A stretch of DNA of 64,000 bases. Source: Rhizobiales bacterium 62-47 (GTDB lineage Bacteria > Pseudomonadota > Alphaproteobacteria > Rhizobiales > Xanthobacteraceae). Below the pieces are notes generated by a model, which had not been told where the DNA came from, searched no databases, and saw nothing but the letters and a program-made list of their open reading frames with translations. Of the stretch, positions 26,940-35,284 are shown piece after piece (position 1 is the first letter of the stretch; every line of letters begins with the position of its first letter). The stretch spans positions 465,619 to 529,618 of the forward strand of contig MKVX01000002.1 in the NCBI GenBank assembly GCA_001899255.1, given 5' to 3'. The position numbers and the translations under genes are program-made.

Positions 26940-29900
26940 GCATGGGCCAGGTTCTTATCCAGCGGTATCTCAACGATCTTGATCGGATCCGTTCCGCGTC
27001 AGGCGCCACCCGTGAAACTGTGGTTCGGGAGGCCTTCAAGGATCTCCTAAAGCAATGGGGGCGCCAACAGGATCTTATTTTCATCGCTGAGCATGAGCAC
27101 ATTGGTCCCACTAAAAATCGCTGCTACGTTGATGGTGCACTACTGCACGAAATTCGTGTGCCGTTCGGCTACTGGGAGGCCAAAGATACAAACGACAAGC
27201 TGGACGAAGAGATAGAAAAAAAGAAGAGGAAGGGATATCCGCAAGACAATATCATCTTCGAGGACAGCCGGCATGCTGTCCTTATCCAAGATCGTCAGGA
27301 AATCATTCGATGCGCAATGGCCGACGCGCCAAGCTTCGAGAAATTGCTATCGCTTTTTTTCCGATACGAGCGCAAAGAGATCGCAGAGTTCAGGAAAGCG
27401 GTAGATCAGTTTAAAGCTGACCTTCCCTCCGTTCTCAAAGCTCTCCGTGAAAAAATTGAGGAAGCTCACGTCGAAAACGCGGCCTATCAAAACGCCGAAA
27501 TAAAGTTCCTCAAGCACGCTAAAGAAACGATTAATCCCACCCTCGGGATGGCTGATGTGCGGGAAATGTTGATCCAGCACATTTTGACCGAAGAGATCTT
27601 CGCGAAAGTGTTTGATGACAGCGAGTTTCATACACACAACAACATTGCGAAGGAGCTATATACCCTTGAAGAGACCTTCTTCACCGGTGGCCTGAAGAAG
27701 CAGACGCTCCGCGCACTCGACCCGTACTATGCAGCGATCCGCGCCTCCGCCGCCCAGATAACCAGCCATTCTGAGAAGCAGACATTTTTGAAGGTCATCT
27801 ATGAGAATTTCTACAAGGTTTACAATTCAAAAGCCGCTGATCGCCTAGGGGTTGTTTATACGCCAAACGAGATCGTGCGCTTTATGATCCATGGCGCCGA
27901 CTGGCTGTGTAGGTCTCACTTTAAGCGGGGGCTTATAGACAAGGATGTCGAGATCTTAGATCCGGCGACGGGAACAGGCACCTTTATTACTGAACTGATT
28001 GACTACTTTCGCGGGGATAGAGAGAAGCTTGCTCACAAATATCAAAACGAGCTTCATGCCAATGAGGTAGCGATCCTTCCGTATTACGTTGCCAATCTCA
28101 ACATTGAATCCACGTACGCGTCTTTGACATCAAATTATGCGGAATTTCAGAATCTCTGTTTCGTAGATACGCTCGACAACATTGCTCCTCTAGGTCTCCG
28201 AGCCGGCCATCAGCATGAGCTTTTCGGTAGCTTTTCCGAAGAGAATGTGAAGCGTGTCAAACGTCAAAACGCCCGCAGAATCTCGGTCATCATTGGCAAC
28301 CCACCGTATAACGCCAACCAGATGAATGAGAACGACAACAACAAGAATCGCGACTATCCCAAGATCGACGAACTGATAAAAGCTACTTACGTAAAATCCT
28401 CGACCGCCCAAAAAACAAAAGTGTACGATATGTACGCTCGTTTTTTCCGCTGGGCGTCTGATCGACTAGATATCAACGGTGATGGCATAATTGCGTTTAT
28501 TACGAACCGCAGCTTTATTGAAAGCCGAACATTCGATGGATTCAGAAAGGCAGTTTCAAGCGAGTTCAACGAGGTCTGGCTTTATGATTTGGGTGGAGAT
28601 GTTCGCGCCAATCCAAAACTCTCAGGAACAAAGCATAATGTCTTTGGTATCCAAACTGGGGTGGCAATCTCCTTCTTTGTTCGAAAGCGTGGCGTAAAGG
28701 GTTGCACTATCCGGTATGCACGGCAGCCTGAATATGCCACCGCCGAAGAGAAGCTTTCTTTCCTTGCTACGCATGACATCAGCTCGATCCAGACCCGCGA
28801 ACTTACACCGGACAAGAAGAATAACTGGATCAATGGCGAGGAGAACGACTTCGCGGACCTCATGCCTCTGGCTGATCGGCAGACCAAGGGCGCAAAAAAC
28901 AAACGACAAGAGCGAGCGATTTTCAAGTTATTTGCGAGCGGCATAAAAACCAATCGAGACGAGTGGGTGTACGATTTTGACGGCAGGAATCTACTTCAAA
29001 AGGCGCAGTTCTTTTCCGAACGCTTCAACCACCATTTAGCTGAAGGTTCTAAGACCTTTGATCCAGCTATTAAATGGAGCCGCGATTTAAAGAAAAAGAA
29101 AACACCGATCATCACTTCCGAGCGAGATATTGTCACATCGGAATTCCGTCCGTTCGTCATGAAGCGCTATCTCAATAATAAAGTGATGAGCGACATTTTG
29201 ACAAGCATGCATGTTGAGGCGTTTGGGAAGGATTTAGCTCAAGAAAACACTTCGATAGCATTTCTGTGCGTGTACTCATCTCACCCGCTTGCATCGTTGG
29301 CTGTCAACGGACCGTTCGATTATTGTATGCTCAAGACTGGGAACGGTGGCACCGAGTCAGTACCGCGCTGGCGCTACACATCGGACGGCGAGCGTATCGA
29401 TAATATCACCGATTGGGCTTTAAATCGGTTCATCGAGCGGTATGGAAAAAGTAGACCAAAAAATGGGCGGTCTATCACGAAAGACGCTATTTTCAACTAT
29501 GTGTACGGTGTTTTGCATGACCCTGTTTATAGAGAAAAATATGCTCTGAATTTACGGCGTGAGTTTCCGCGTATTCCGCTCTATCCAGATTTCTGGGCAT
29601 GGGACTCTTGGGGGAGGAGCCTTATGAACCTACACGTTGGATTTCAAACGGCAGAGCTTTTTCCTCTCAAGCGGACCGACACCGCCGATTCGAAGTCTCG
29701 AAAAGCAGGAGTGTCGCCCAAAATTATCCTGAAATCGAACAAGACGCTCGGAAAAATTCTGATCGATTCAGAAACAACCCTCGAAGAAGTACCGTTTGAG
29801 GCTTGGAACTATCTGTTGGGAAATAGGTCGGCCATCGACTGGATCCTTGACCAGTATAAGGAGAAGAATATTCGCGACGCCACGATCAAGCAAAGGTTCA

Positions 29901-30049
29901 GTCACTACAGATTCGCGGATCATAAAGAGCAGGTAATAGAGCTGCTCAGACGCGTCATCACGGTTAGCATCCGAACCTTGACAATTGTCGCCGAGATGCA
30001 GGAAGCCGACCGTGCGACGTCAGCTAATGCAAATGCTAAGATGGCATGA
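26930..30049 (+). CDS. nuclease-methyltransferase fusion (type IIG/ISP-like, no helicase)
   Basis: A 1039-residue bifunctional restriction-modification protein. An N-terminal PD-(D/E)XK nuclease holds Asp68 (YVDGALLHE) and Glu83-Ala-Lys85 (YWEAKD), a long helical linker covers about 130-290, then the methyltransferase has motif X GVVYTP (307-312), motif I DPATGTG (344-350) and motif IV NPPY (457-460); the rest is target recognition. This is the layout of type ISP enzymes, but the helicase block is missing, so it is nearer type IIG. Start 26930 overlaps the nuclease gene; ATG 26942 is possible. The IS21 element begins 16 bp after its stop. Confidence 0.82.
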   Translation: MAISMGQVLIQRYLNDLDRIRSASGATRETVVREAFKDLLKQWGRQQDLIFIAEHEHIGPTKNRCYVDGALLHEIRVPFGYWEAKDTNDKLDEEIEKKKRKGYPQDNIIFEDSRHAVLIQDRQEIIRCAMADAPSFEKLLSLFFRYERKEIAEFRKAVDQFKADLPSVLKALREKIEEAHVENAAYQNAEIKFLKHAKETINPTLGMADVREMLIQHILTEEIFAKVFDDSEFHTHNNIAKELYTLEETFFTGGLKKQTLRALDPYYAAIRASAAQITSHSEKQTFLKVIYENFYKVYNSKAADRLGVVYTPNEIVRFMIHGADWLCRSHFKRGLIDKDVEILDPATGTGTFITELIDYFRGDREKLAHKYQNELHANEVAILPYYVANLNIESTYASLTSNYAEFQNLCFVDTLDNIAPLGLRAGHQHELFGSFSEENVKRVKRQNARRISVIIGNPPYNANQMNENDNNKNRDYPKIDELIKATYVKSSTAQKTKVYDMYARFFRWASDRLDINGDGIIAFITNRSFIESRTFDGFRKAVSSEFNEVWLYDLGGDVRANPKLSGTKHNVFGIQTGVAISFFVRKRGVKGCTIRYARQPEYATAEEKLSFLATHDISSIQTRELTPDKKNNWINGEENDFADLMPLADRQTKGAKNKRQERAIFKLFASGIKTNRDEWVYDFDGRNLLQKAQFFSERFNHHLAEGSKTFDPAIKWSRDLKKKKTPIITSERDIVTSEFRPFVMKRYLNNKVMSDILTSMHVEAFGKDLAQENTSIAFLCVYSSHPLASLAVNGPFDYCMLKTGNGGTESVPRWRYTSDGERIDNITDWALNRFIERYGKSRPKNGRSITKDAIFNYVYGVLHDPVYREKYALNLRREFPRIPLYPDFWAWDSWGRSLMNLHVGFQTAELFPLKRTDTADSKSRKAGVSPKIILKSNKTLGKILIDSETTLEEVPFEAWNYLLGNRSAIDWILDQYKEKNIRDATIKQRFSHYRFADHKEQVIELLRRVITVSIRTLTIVAEMQEADRATSANANAKMA

Positions 30050-30070
30050 GTTTCTGTAGGATGCATGCGG

Positions 30071-30182
30071 ATTCCGATTTATTCCGGCCGGGTATTCCGA
30101 CTTGAAGCCGGCCACCGTTCCGATTTGAAGTCGGCCGCGATTCCGAAATGAAATCGGCCGGCATTCCGATTTGAAGCCGGCC
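30071..30182 (+). repeat. five tandem transposase-binding repeats, left IS end
   Basis: Five copies of a 20-bp unit (consensus ATTCCGATTTGAAGCCGGCC) start at 30071, 30094, 30117, 30140 and 30163, exactly 23 bp apart. IS21 elements carry such repeats as IstA binding sites, but usually fewer copies. The strict two-turn spacing places all copies on the same face of the helix. Confidence 0.85.
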
Positions 30183-30240
30183 GGTTTTTTGGAAGTCGGC
30201 GTTTTCGTTTGGGTCAGTCCTTCAGGCATCAAGTCCCTCG

Positions 30241-31797
30241 TTGATCAACGAGGGGAAGCGGATGCCGGCCAAGAGAGAACTGACCATGCGACAGATACGA
30301 CAGATGCTGCGGCTTGCCCGTGATGGGGTGAGCGCCCGGGAGATCGGCCGCACGCTCGGCGTGGCACGCAGCACCATCCAGGACAATCTCAAGCGTGCCT
30401 CGACTGCCGGGCTGGCATGGCCTTTGGCAGGCGATCTGACCGACGCCGTTCTTGAGCAACGTCTGTTTGCCCATGCCGGCGTCAGGCGCGGCTTCCGCCG
30501 GCGAGCTGAGCCGGATTGGGCCTCGCTGGCCTGTGAGCTGAAGCGGCCTGGCGTCAATCTGATGGTGCTGTGGGAGGAGTACCGGGCGGTCCACCCGGAA
30601 GGTTATGGCTACAGCCGGTTCTGCGATTTATTCCGGGAATTCGAGCGGCGGCTGTCTCCGACGATGCGGCAGGACCATCCGGCCGGCGACAAGGTCTTTG
30701 TCGATTACTCCGGCAAGAAGATCATGATCGTTGATCGCGAAACTGGAGTTGTGCGCGACGCGGAGATCTTCGTCGCCGTGCTTGGCGCCTCGAATTACAC
30801 CTACGCCGAGGCGACCTGGACGCAGAAACTTCCAGACTGGATCGAGGCCCATGTCCGGATGTTCCGGTTCTTTGGCGGGGTGCCACGCCTCGTCGTCCCC
30901 GACAATCTGAAGTCCGGCGTGCACCGGGCTTCGTTCTACGACCCTGAAATCAATCGCAGCTACGGGATGATGGCGTCCCATTACGGCGTTGGCATCCTTC
31001 CGGCACGGCCAAGAAAGCCCCGGGATAAGGCAAAAGTGGAAGCCGGAGTGCGTTTTGCCCAGACCTACATCCTCGGGCGGCTTCGCCGGCAGACCTTCTT
31101 CTCACTGGTCGAGGCGAACGCGGCAATCACCGCTGCGCTGGAGCGGATCAATGCGCGCGTCATGCGCCGGATCGGCGTCAGCCGCCGACAATTGTTCGAG
31201 GCCGTCGAGATGCCTGTCCTGGCGCCGTTGCCGGATGCCGACTATCAGTTCGCGGAATGGCTCCTGGCCCGCGTCTCGCTCGATTATCACGTCGAGGTCG
31301 ACGGCTTCTTCTACTCCGTTCCTCACGGCCTGATCCGGGAGCAGGTCGACGTTCGTGCCACCACCCGGACTATCGAGTTGTATCATCGGGGTTTGCGTGT
31401 TGCTGCTCACCAGCGCCGTTATGGCGGCCGCCGGCATGGCACTGATCCCGATCACATGCCCAGTGCGCATCGGCGTTACGCGGAGTGGACTCCCGACCGA
31501 TTCCGGCGCTGGGGGCGGTCGATCGGGCCCAACACCGAGGGGCTCGTCCTCGCCGTCCTGGCCAATCGGCCTCATCCCGAACAGGGATTCCGGACCTGTC
31601 TCGGCGTGCTTCGGCTGTTCAAGGATATTGATCCCGAACGCGCCGAACTGATCGCGGCCCGCGCGGTCGCGGTCAGCGCACTGACCTACAAGAGCATCGC
31701 CTCCATCATAGCCAACAAGCTCGAACGCGGTTCTCGCGATACCGAGGATGCGATCATCGAGCATCCCAATCTGCGCGGCCCCGGTTACTTCCATTGA
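30241..31797 (+). CDS. istA: IS21-family transposase IstA
   Basis: A 518-residue DDE transposase. The N-terminal HTH is GVSAREIGRTLGVARSTIQDN; the catalytic acids can be read as Asp in KVFVDYSGKK, Asp in VVPDNLKSG and Glu in KAKVEAGVRF. The C-terminal beta domain (YHVEVDGFFYSVPH) is normal. The frame is intact and full length, so the protein should act together with IstB. TTG 30241 gives this frame; the family start could also be at the ATG at 30262 (MPAKRELTM). Its stop is 14 bp before the istB ATG. Confidence 0.93.
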   Translation: MINEGKRMPAKRELTMRQIRQMLRLARDGVSAREIGRTLGVARSTIQDNLKRASTAGLAWPLAGDLTDAVLEQRLFAHAGVRRGFRRRAEPDWASLACELKRPGVNLMVLWEEYRAVHPEGYGYSRFCDLFREFERRLSPTMRQDHPAGDKVFVDYSGKKIMIVDRETGVVRDAEIFVAVLGASNYTYAEATWTQKLPDWIEAHVRMFRFFGGVPRLVVPDNLKSGVHRASFYDPEINRSYGMMASHYGVGILPARPRKPRDKAKVEAGVRFAQTYILGRLRRQTFFSLVEANAAITAALERINARVMRRIGVSRRQLFEAVEMPVLAPLPDADYQFAEWLLARVSLDYHVEVDGFFYSVPHGLIREQVDVRATTRTIELYHRGLRVAAHQRRYGGRRHGTDPDHMPSAHRRYAEWTPDRFRRWGRSIGPNTEGLVLAVLANRPHPEQGFRTCLGVLRLFKDIDPERAELIAARAVAVSALTYKSIASIIANKLERGSRDTEDAIIEHPNLRGPGYFH

Positions 31798-31811
31798 AAG
31801 GATTATCCAGC

Positions 31812-32564
31812 ATGCTCACCCATCCCACCCTCGACCTGCTGCATAGCCTCGGTCTCCACGGTATGGCCAAAGGCTTCAAGGACCTTGAAGCCCAGTCCGA
31901 AGCGCGCAGCCTAGAACACGCCGAATGGCTGGCGTTGCTCCTGGAACATGAGAAAACGCTGCGCCAGCAAAAGCGATTCGAAAGCAGAGCTCGAGCCGCC
32001 AAGCTGCGTCATGCCGCCTGCGTCGAGGACGTCGATTACCGCGCTATCCGCGGCCTCGACCGTGCGCTCTTTCTAAAACTCGCCGCTGGCGACTGGATCC
32101 GGGCGAGGCATAATCTCCTTGTCACCGGGCCGTGCGGCGTCGGCAAGAGTTGGCTCGCTTGCGCCCTTGGCAACAAGGCTTGCCGAGACGACTTCTCAGT
32201 TGCCTACCATCGTGTGCCGCGTCTCTTCGCCGCCCTCGCACTCGGCCGCGCCGATGGCCGTTACACCAAGATGCTGCGGGCGATCGCACGACTTGATCTG
32301 CTGATCCTGGACGACTGGGGACCAGAACCTCTCGACGCCGACCAGCGCCGTGATTTGCTCGAAATCGTCGAGGATCGATACGAATCTCGCTCGATTATCG
32401 TCACCAGCCAGCTGCCCGTCGATCGCTGGTACGAAATTATTGGAAACCCCACCATCGCCGACGCGATCCTCGATCGCCTCGTCCACAATGCCTATCGCAT
32501 CGAACTCAAAGGAGAGAGCCTCAGGAAGCAGAAGCAAACCGCTCAAGATCAACCGGTCTCTTGA
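31812..32564 (+). CDS. istB: IS21-family helper ATPase IstB
   Basis: A 250-residue AAA+ ATPase that helps IstA choose and hold target DNA. Walker A is GPCGVGKSWLACAL and Walker B LLILDDWG. Family N-terminus HPTLDLLHSLGLHGMAKGF is complete. I chose ATG 31812 because AAAGGA stands before it; a TTG at 31794 would overlap istA by 4 bp. The protein is intact. Confidence 0.93.
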   Translation: MLTHPTLDLLHSLGLHGMAKGFKDLEAQSEARSLEHAEWLALLLEHEKTLRQQKRFESRARAAKLRHAACVEDVDYRAIRGLDRALFLKLAAGDWIRARHNLLVTGPCGVGKSWLACALGNKACRDDFSVAYHRVPRLFAALALGRADGRYTKMLRAIARLDLLILDDWGPEPLDADQRRDLLEIVEDRYESRSIIVTSQLPVDRWYEIIGNPTIADAILDRLVHNAYRIELKGESLRKQKQTAQDQPVS

Positions 32565-32620
32565 CCTTCCCAGCCCTCGACGACATCATGAAATAGACCC
32601 ATGCGAATGACGCCACGGGT

Positions 32621-32691
32621 GGCCGGCTTCAGATCGGAATACCCGACCGGCTTCGAATTGGAATGCATGGCCGGCTTCGTCGGAATCCGCA
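32621..32691 (-). repeat. terminal repeats, right IS end
   Basis: Three inverted copies of the left-end unit lie at 32621-32640, 32645-32664 and 32669-32686, spaced 24 bp, the last one shortened to join the 12-bp end. The left end has five copies, so the ends are asymmetric. Confidence 0.8.
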
Positions 32692-32820
32692 GGATGCATT
32701 ATCACTCTCCATGCTTTCGTTTACTTTCAGATGCTTGAATGGCATTCACAATAAGCAGTGTTCTATATGCTCGATTTCAGGCGCGGTGAATTCACCGAGC
32801 GCACCGGGCTACGTACTGGG

Positions 32821-33119
32821 TTAGTTTCGCGAGTAGGTATCGCGTTCGATATTGCTGTATTGATCGTTGATCCGAGCGTACCGCTTCATCGCATCTGCTA
32901 GATCTGCATCTTTCGACGCCATTTTTTTGAGATTTCTCGCCGATAAACCCATTCAGCCTGGCCTTTCGGGTCTTTTGATCTGTCAGCTCACCTATCTCGC
33001 GCAGATCATCGGTCCATGGCGAAAAGCTACGCTCCAACGCACCAGATGTTGATGGTCTGCATGCGGCGTTCGCCCTCCATCCGGACGTCGCTGCGAAAGT
33101 GGTAGCGGGCATCACTCAT
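32821..33119 (-). pseudogene. twice-frameshifted gene of unknown function
   Basis: Three frames on the minus strand join to one protein-like sequence: MSDARYHFRSDVRMEGERRM in the first frame, then GALERSFSPWTDDLREIGEL and KARLNGFIGEKSQK in the second, then MASKDADLADAMKRYARIND and YSNIERDTYSRN in the third, ended by TAA at 32821. The second change falls on a run of seven A (around 32922), a usual place for slippage. No family recognised; the Arg/Lys/Asp-rich style fits a small plasmid or integrative-element protein. It is most likely a decayed gene; true frameshifting or a sequence error cannot be excluded. Confidence 0.5.
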
Positions 33120-33131
33120 TTTATCCGACGC

Positions 33132-33391
33132 GTTACACCGAAGATAGCAGCATGCCGATCGATAATCTTCTGGAGCGCGACGTTAGGGTTTTTGCCACTG
33201 GCCGAAAAAGCGGGCTGTTCCGCGACACCGTCGACGGCGTCAGGGCCAGTGCCGTCGTCTACAGTGCGATGCTACCCTGCCGCGCCTGCCGTGTCGAGCC
33301 GTTAGCATGGCTGCGCCACGTGCTCACCGAGTTGCCTCAGCGCGCGGTCGATGCAGAGATCACTGCTCCCCTTCAACTTCCAAAAAACCGC
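33132..33391 (+). pseudogene. IS66 transposase C-terminal remnant
   Basis: The translation RYTEDSSMPIDNLLERDVRV, ATGRKSGLFRDTV and VEPLAWLRHVLTELP follows the C-terminal end of IS66-type TnpC (PIDN..ER..RP...GRKN.LF). The LLPFNF end appears in another frame near 33368, so there is also a frameshift. Only the last part of the gene remains. Confidence 0.75.
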
Positions 33392-33514
33392 CACTGCCCG
33401 AACGGGACAGTATTGCCCAGATACGAAGGCCATCCGTCAAAATGCGGGCGACAACGTGCAGGAAAACCGCGCTTGCCTGATATATTTGCAATAATTGCAG
33501 TCTTCTGATGCAGT

Positions 33515-34297
33515 TCACCCTCTTTGAAAGACAATCGAGGCCATCCAGCCGGCCATGAGCGCCATGAGAGTCGTGGCCATTCCGTAGAATAGGCTCTCTT
33601 TCTGCGCGGCGATCGTGATGAACTCTTGGAAACCAACTTTAACGATCTCGAACGTGGTCTGGGTGTCGCCGACCATGGCGCCGTCGGCGAACAGCTTGAT
33701 GTTGACGTCATAGGTCCCGGTCGGCACCTCGGCAGGCAGCGCGATGCCGGCGCGGAACAGCGTCGGCGTCAGGAAGGTGACGCCGCTTGGCGATTCGCGA
33801 TACAGCCCGTGCTCGCTGCGTAGCCGCACGAAAGCGCGCCGGAACGGATCGGTTGCCACAACGTCGGCATAGTCGGTGCCGACGCGCTGGGTGAGCAGGA
33901 CGTTGTCGATGCCGAGTTGCTGGCGTCGCCGCACGTCGGCCGGCGCGATGGCGTCGATCGGCCGGTTCGAGGACACCGCAAGATAGGCGGGCACGTTGAG
34001 GAACTGCCGTGAATCGGCGTTGACCCAGATGCCGAATTTGCGCTCCTTGCGGCGCGTCACCATGTCGGTGCGTGGACCGGATACCGTCACCACCATGTCG
34101 TAACCGCCGTGCCGTGTCGGCGTTGAGGCATCGCGCTCGACCGAGCCGAACAGCACCAGTTCCTCGCCGGAATAGCTCGACGTCACCGTCACACGGTGGT
34201 TCGAGATCGAGACGATCAGCTTCTCCGCCTGCGCCGGCGCGAGGCCGAACGCCGCGAACGCCAGCAGGGCTGCAACGATATCGCGAAGGCGGCTCAT
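33515..34297 (-). CDS. TIGR02186-family membrane-anchored protein
   Basis: A 260-residue exported protein of the TIGR02186 family. Signal peptide DIVAALLAFAAFGLAPAQAE, a beta-rich periplasmic domain (LIVSISNHRVTVTSSYSG, GYDMVVTVSGP), and one C-terminal membrane helix (MATTLMALMAGWMASIVF). This family lies next to sulfite-exporter-like genes in rhizobia, as here; the start ATG at 34297 overlaps the TSUP stop as ATGA. The function is not known. The longer open frame up to 34834 is a shadow of the TSUP gene and was cut back to this start. Confidence 0.85.
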   Translation of the reverse strand: MSRLRDIVAALLAFAAFGLAPAQAEKLIVSISNHRVTVTSSYSGEELVLFGSVERDASTPTRHGGYDMVVTVSGPRTDMVTRRKERKFGIWVNADSRQFLNVPAYLAVSSNRPIDAIAPADVRRRQQLGIDNVLLTQRVGTDYADVVATDPFRRAFVRLRSEHGLYRESPSGVTFLTPTLFRAGIALPAEVPTGTYDVNIKLFADGAMVGDTQTTFEIVKVGFQEFITIAAQKESLFYGMATTLMALMAGWMASIVFQRG

Positions 34298-35220
34298 GCG
34301 GCGCCTCCGGATGCGCGGATGGTGTAGATTTCCTCCGGGCGAATGCCGAGTTCGATGGCGAAGCGGACGCCGACCGCGAGGATCAACAAGCCCAGCAGCA
34401 GCCGCAGGTGTTCGCTGCGGATGCGATGCCCGGCCTGCGCACCGAACTGCGCGCCGGTGACGCCGCCGATCATCAGGATCAGCGCCAGCACCGCATCGAC
34501 CTGATGGTTGGTGACCGCGTGCAGGATGGTGGCGATCACCATGGTCACCAGCGTCAGCGCCATCGAGGTGCCGATCACCGTGCTGGTCGGAATCCGCAGC
34601 ACGTAGATCAGGATCGGGATCAGGATGAAACTGCCGCCGACGCCCATGATGGCGCCGAGGAAGCCGATCAAGAGACCGATGAGGTTGACCGGGATCACCG
34701 ACAGATAAATCTTCGAGCGCTTGAAGCGCATCTTCAGCGGCAGGCCGTGGACCCAGGTATGCGCGCCCGGACGCCGCAAGGTCGCGTTGCCGCCGCGCCG
34801 CGCCCGGCGGATCGCGCGCAGGCCCTCGTAGCACATCGCGCCGCCGACGCCGGTAAGCAGCACGACGTAGGACAGCGCGATCACCAGATCGAGTTGGCCG
34901 TGGGCGCGCAGCAAGGTGAACAGCCAGACGCCGAGAATAGTGCCGACGACGCTGCCGCCGAGCAGCACCAGCGCCAGCGTCGGATCGATCGAGCGTTTGC
35001 GCCAGTACGACAACGCGCCCGACAACGACGAGGCGGCGATGTGCGTGGAGACAGATGCCACCGCGACCGCCGGCGCAATGCCGATGAAGATCAACAGCGG
35101 CGTCAGCAGGAAGCCGCCGCCGATGCCGAACATCCCCGACACGAACCCGACCGCAGCCCCCATCGCCAGGATGAGAAACACGTTGATCGGAATATCCGCG
35201 ATCGGAAGATAAAGCTGCAC
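34294..35220 (-). CDS. TauE/SafE-family (TSUP) membrane transporter
   Basis: A 308-residue permease with about eight membrane helices. Both family repeats are present: GFVSGMFGIGGGFLLTPLL and GFLGAIMGVGGSFILIPIL. TSUP proteins move sulfite, sulfonates or other organic anions outward. The GTG at 35220 (VQLYLPIADIP) matches the usual N-terminus of this group, so I did not use the ATG at 35349. It is followed by the TIGR02186 gene in an overlapping operon. High GC and codon use are like the native chromosome, unlike both flanks. Confidence 0.87.
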   Translation of the reverse strand: MQLYLPIADIPINVFLILAMGAAVGFVSGMFGIGGGFLLTPLLIFIGIAPAVAVASVSTHIAASSLSGALSYWRKRSIDPTLALVLLGGSVVGTILGVWLFTLLRAHGQLDLVIALSYVVLLTGVGGAMCYEGLRAIRRARRGGNATLRRPGAHTWVHGLPLKMRFKRSKIYLSVIPVNLIGLLIGFLGAIMGVGGSFILIPILIYVLRIPTSTVIGTSMALTLVTMVIATILHAVTNHQVDAVLALILMIGGVTGAQFGAQAGHRIRSEHLRLLLGLLILAVGVRFAIELGIRPEEIYTIRASGGAA

Positions 35221-35284
35221 AGCACGTTCGTTTCGGATGTCGCCGCGAATCAGAGAAATAGCAGTTTCCAAGTCGGCAGTGATA

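Larger units (their letters stand above)
30066..32691 (+). mobile_element. intact IS21-family insertion sequence
   Basis: The 2626-bp element begins TGCGGATTCCGA and ends TCGGAATCCGCA, exact 12-bp inverted ends with the TG...CA that IS21 shows. The 7-bp sequence GGATGCA directly flanks both ends (30059-30065 and 32692-32698), a target duplication of normal IS21 length. It holds istA and istB in the usual order. Inside both ends are multiple terminal repeats. Clean ends and a perfect duplication show a recent insertion. Confidence 0.93.

Noticed and set aside
22804..30049. BREX, DISARM or type I R-M system
   Set aside because: No PglZ phosphatase, BrxC/BrxL ATPase, DrmA helicase, HsdR or HsdS is encoded; only methyltransferase and nuclease motifs are found.
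33515..34834. 439-codon version of the TIGR02186 protein
   Set aside because: The first 179 residues are the TSUP gene in another frame; the real start with signal peptide is at 34297.
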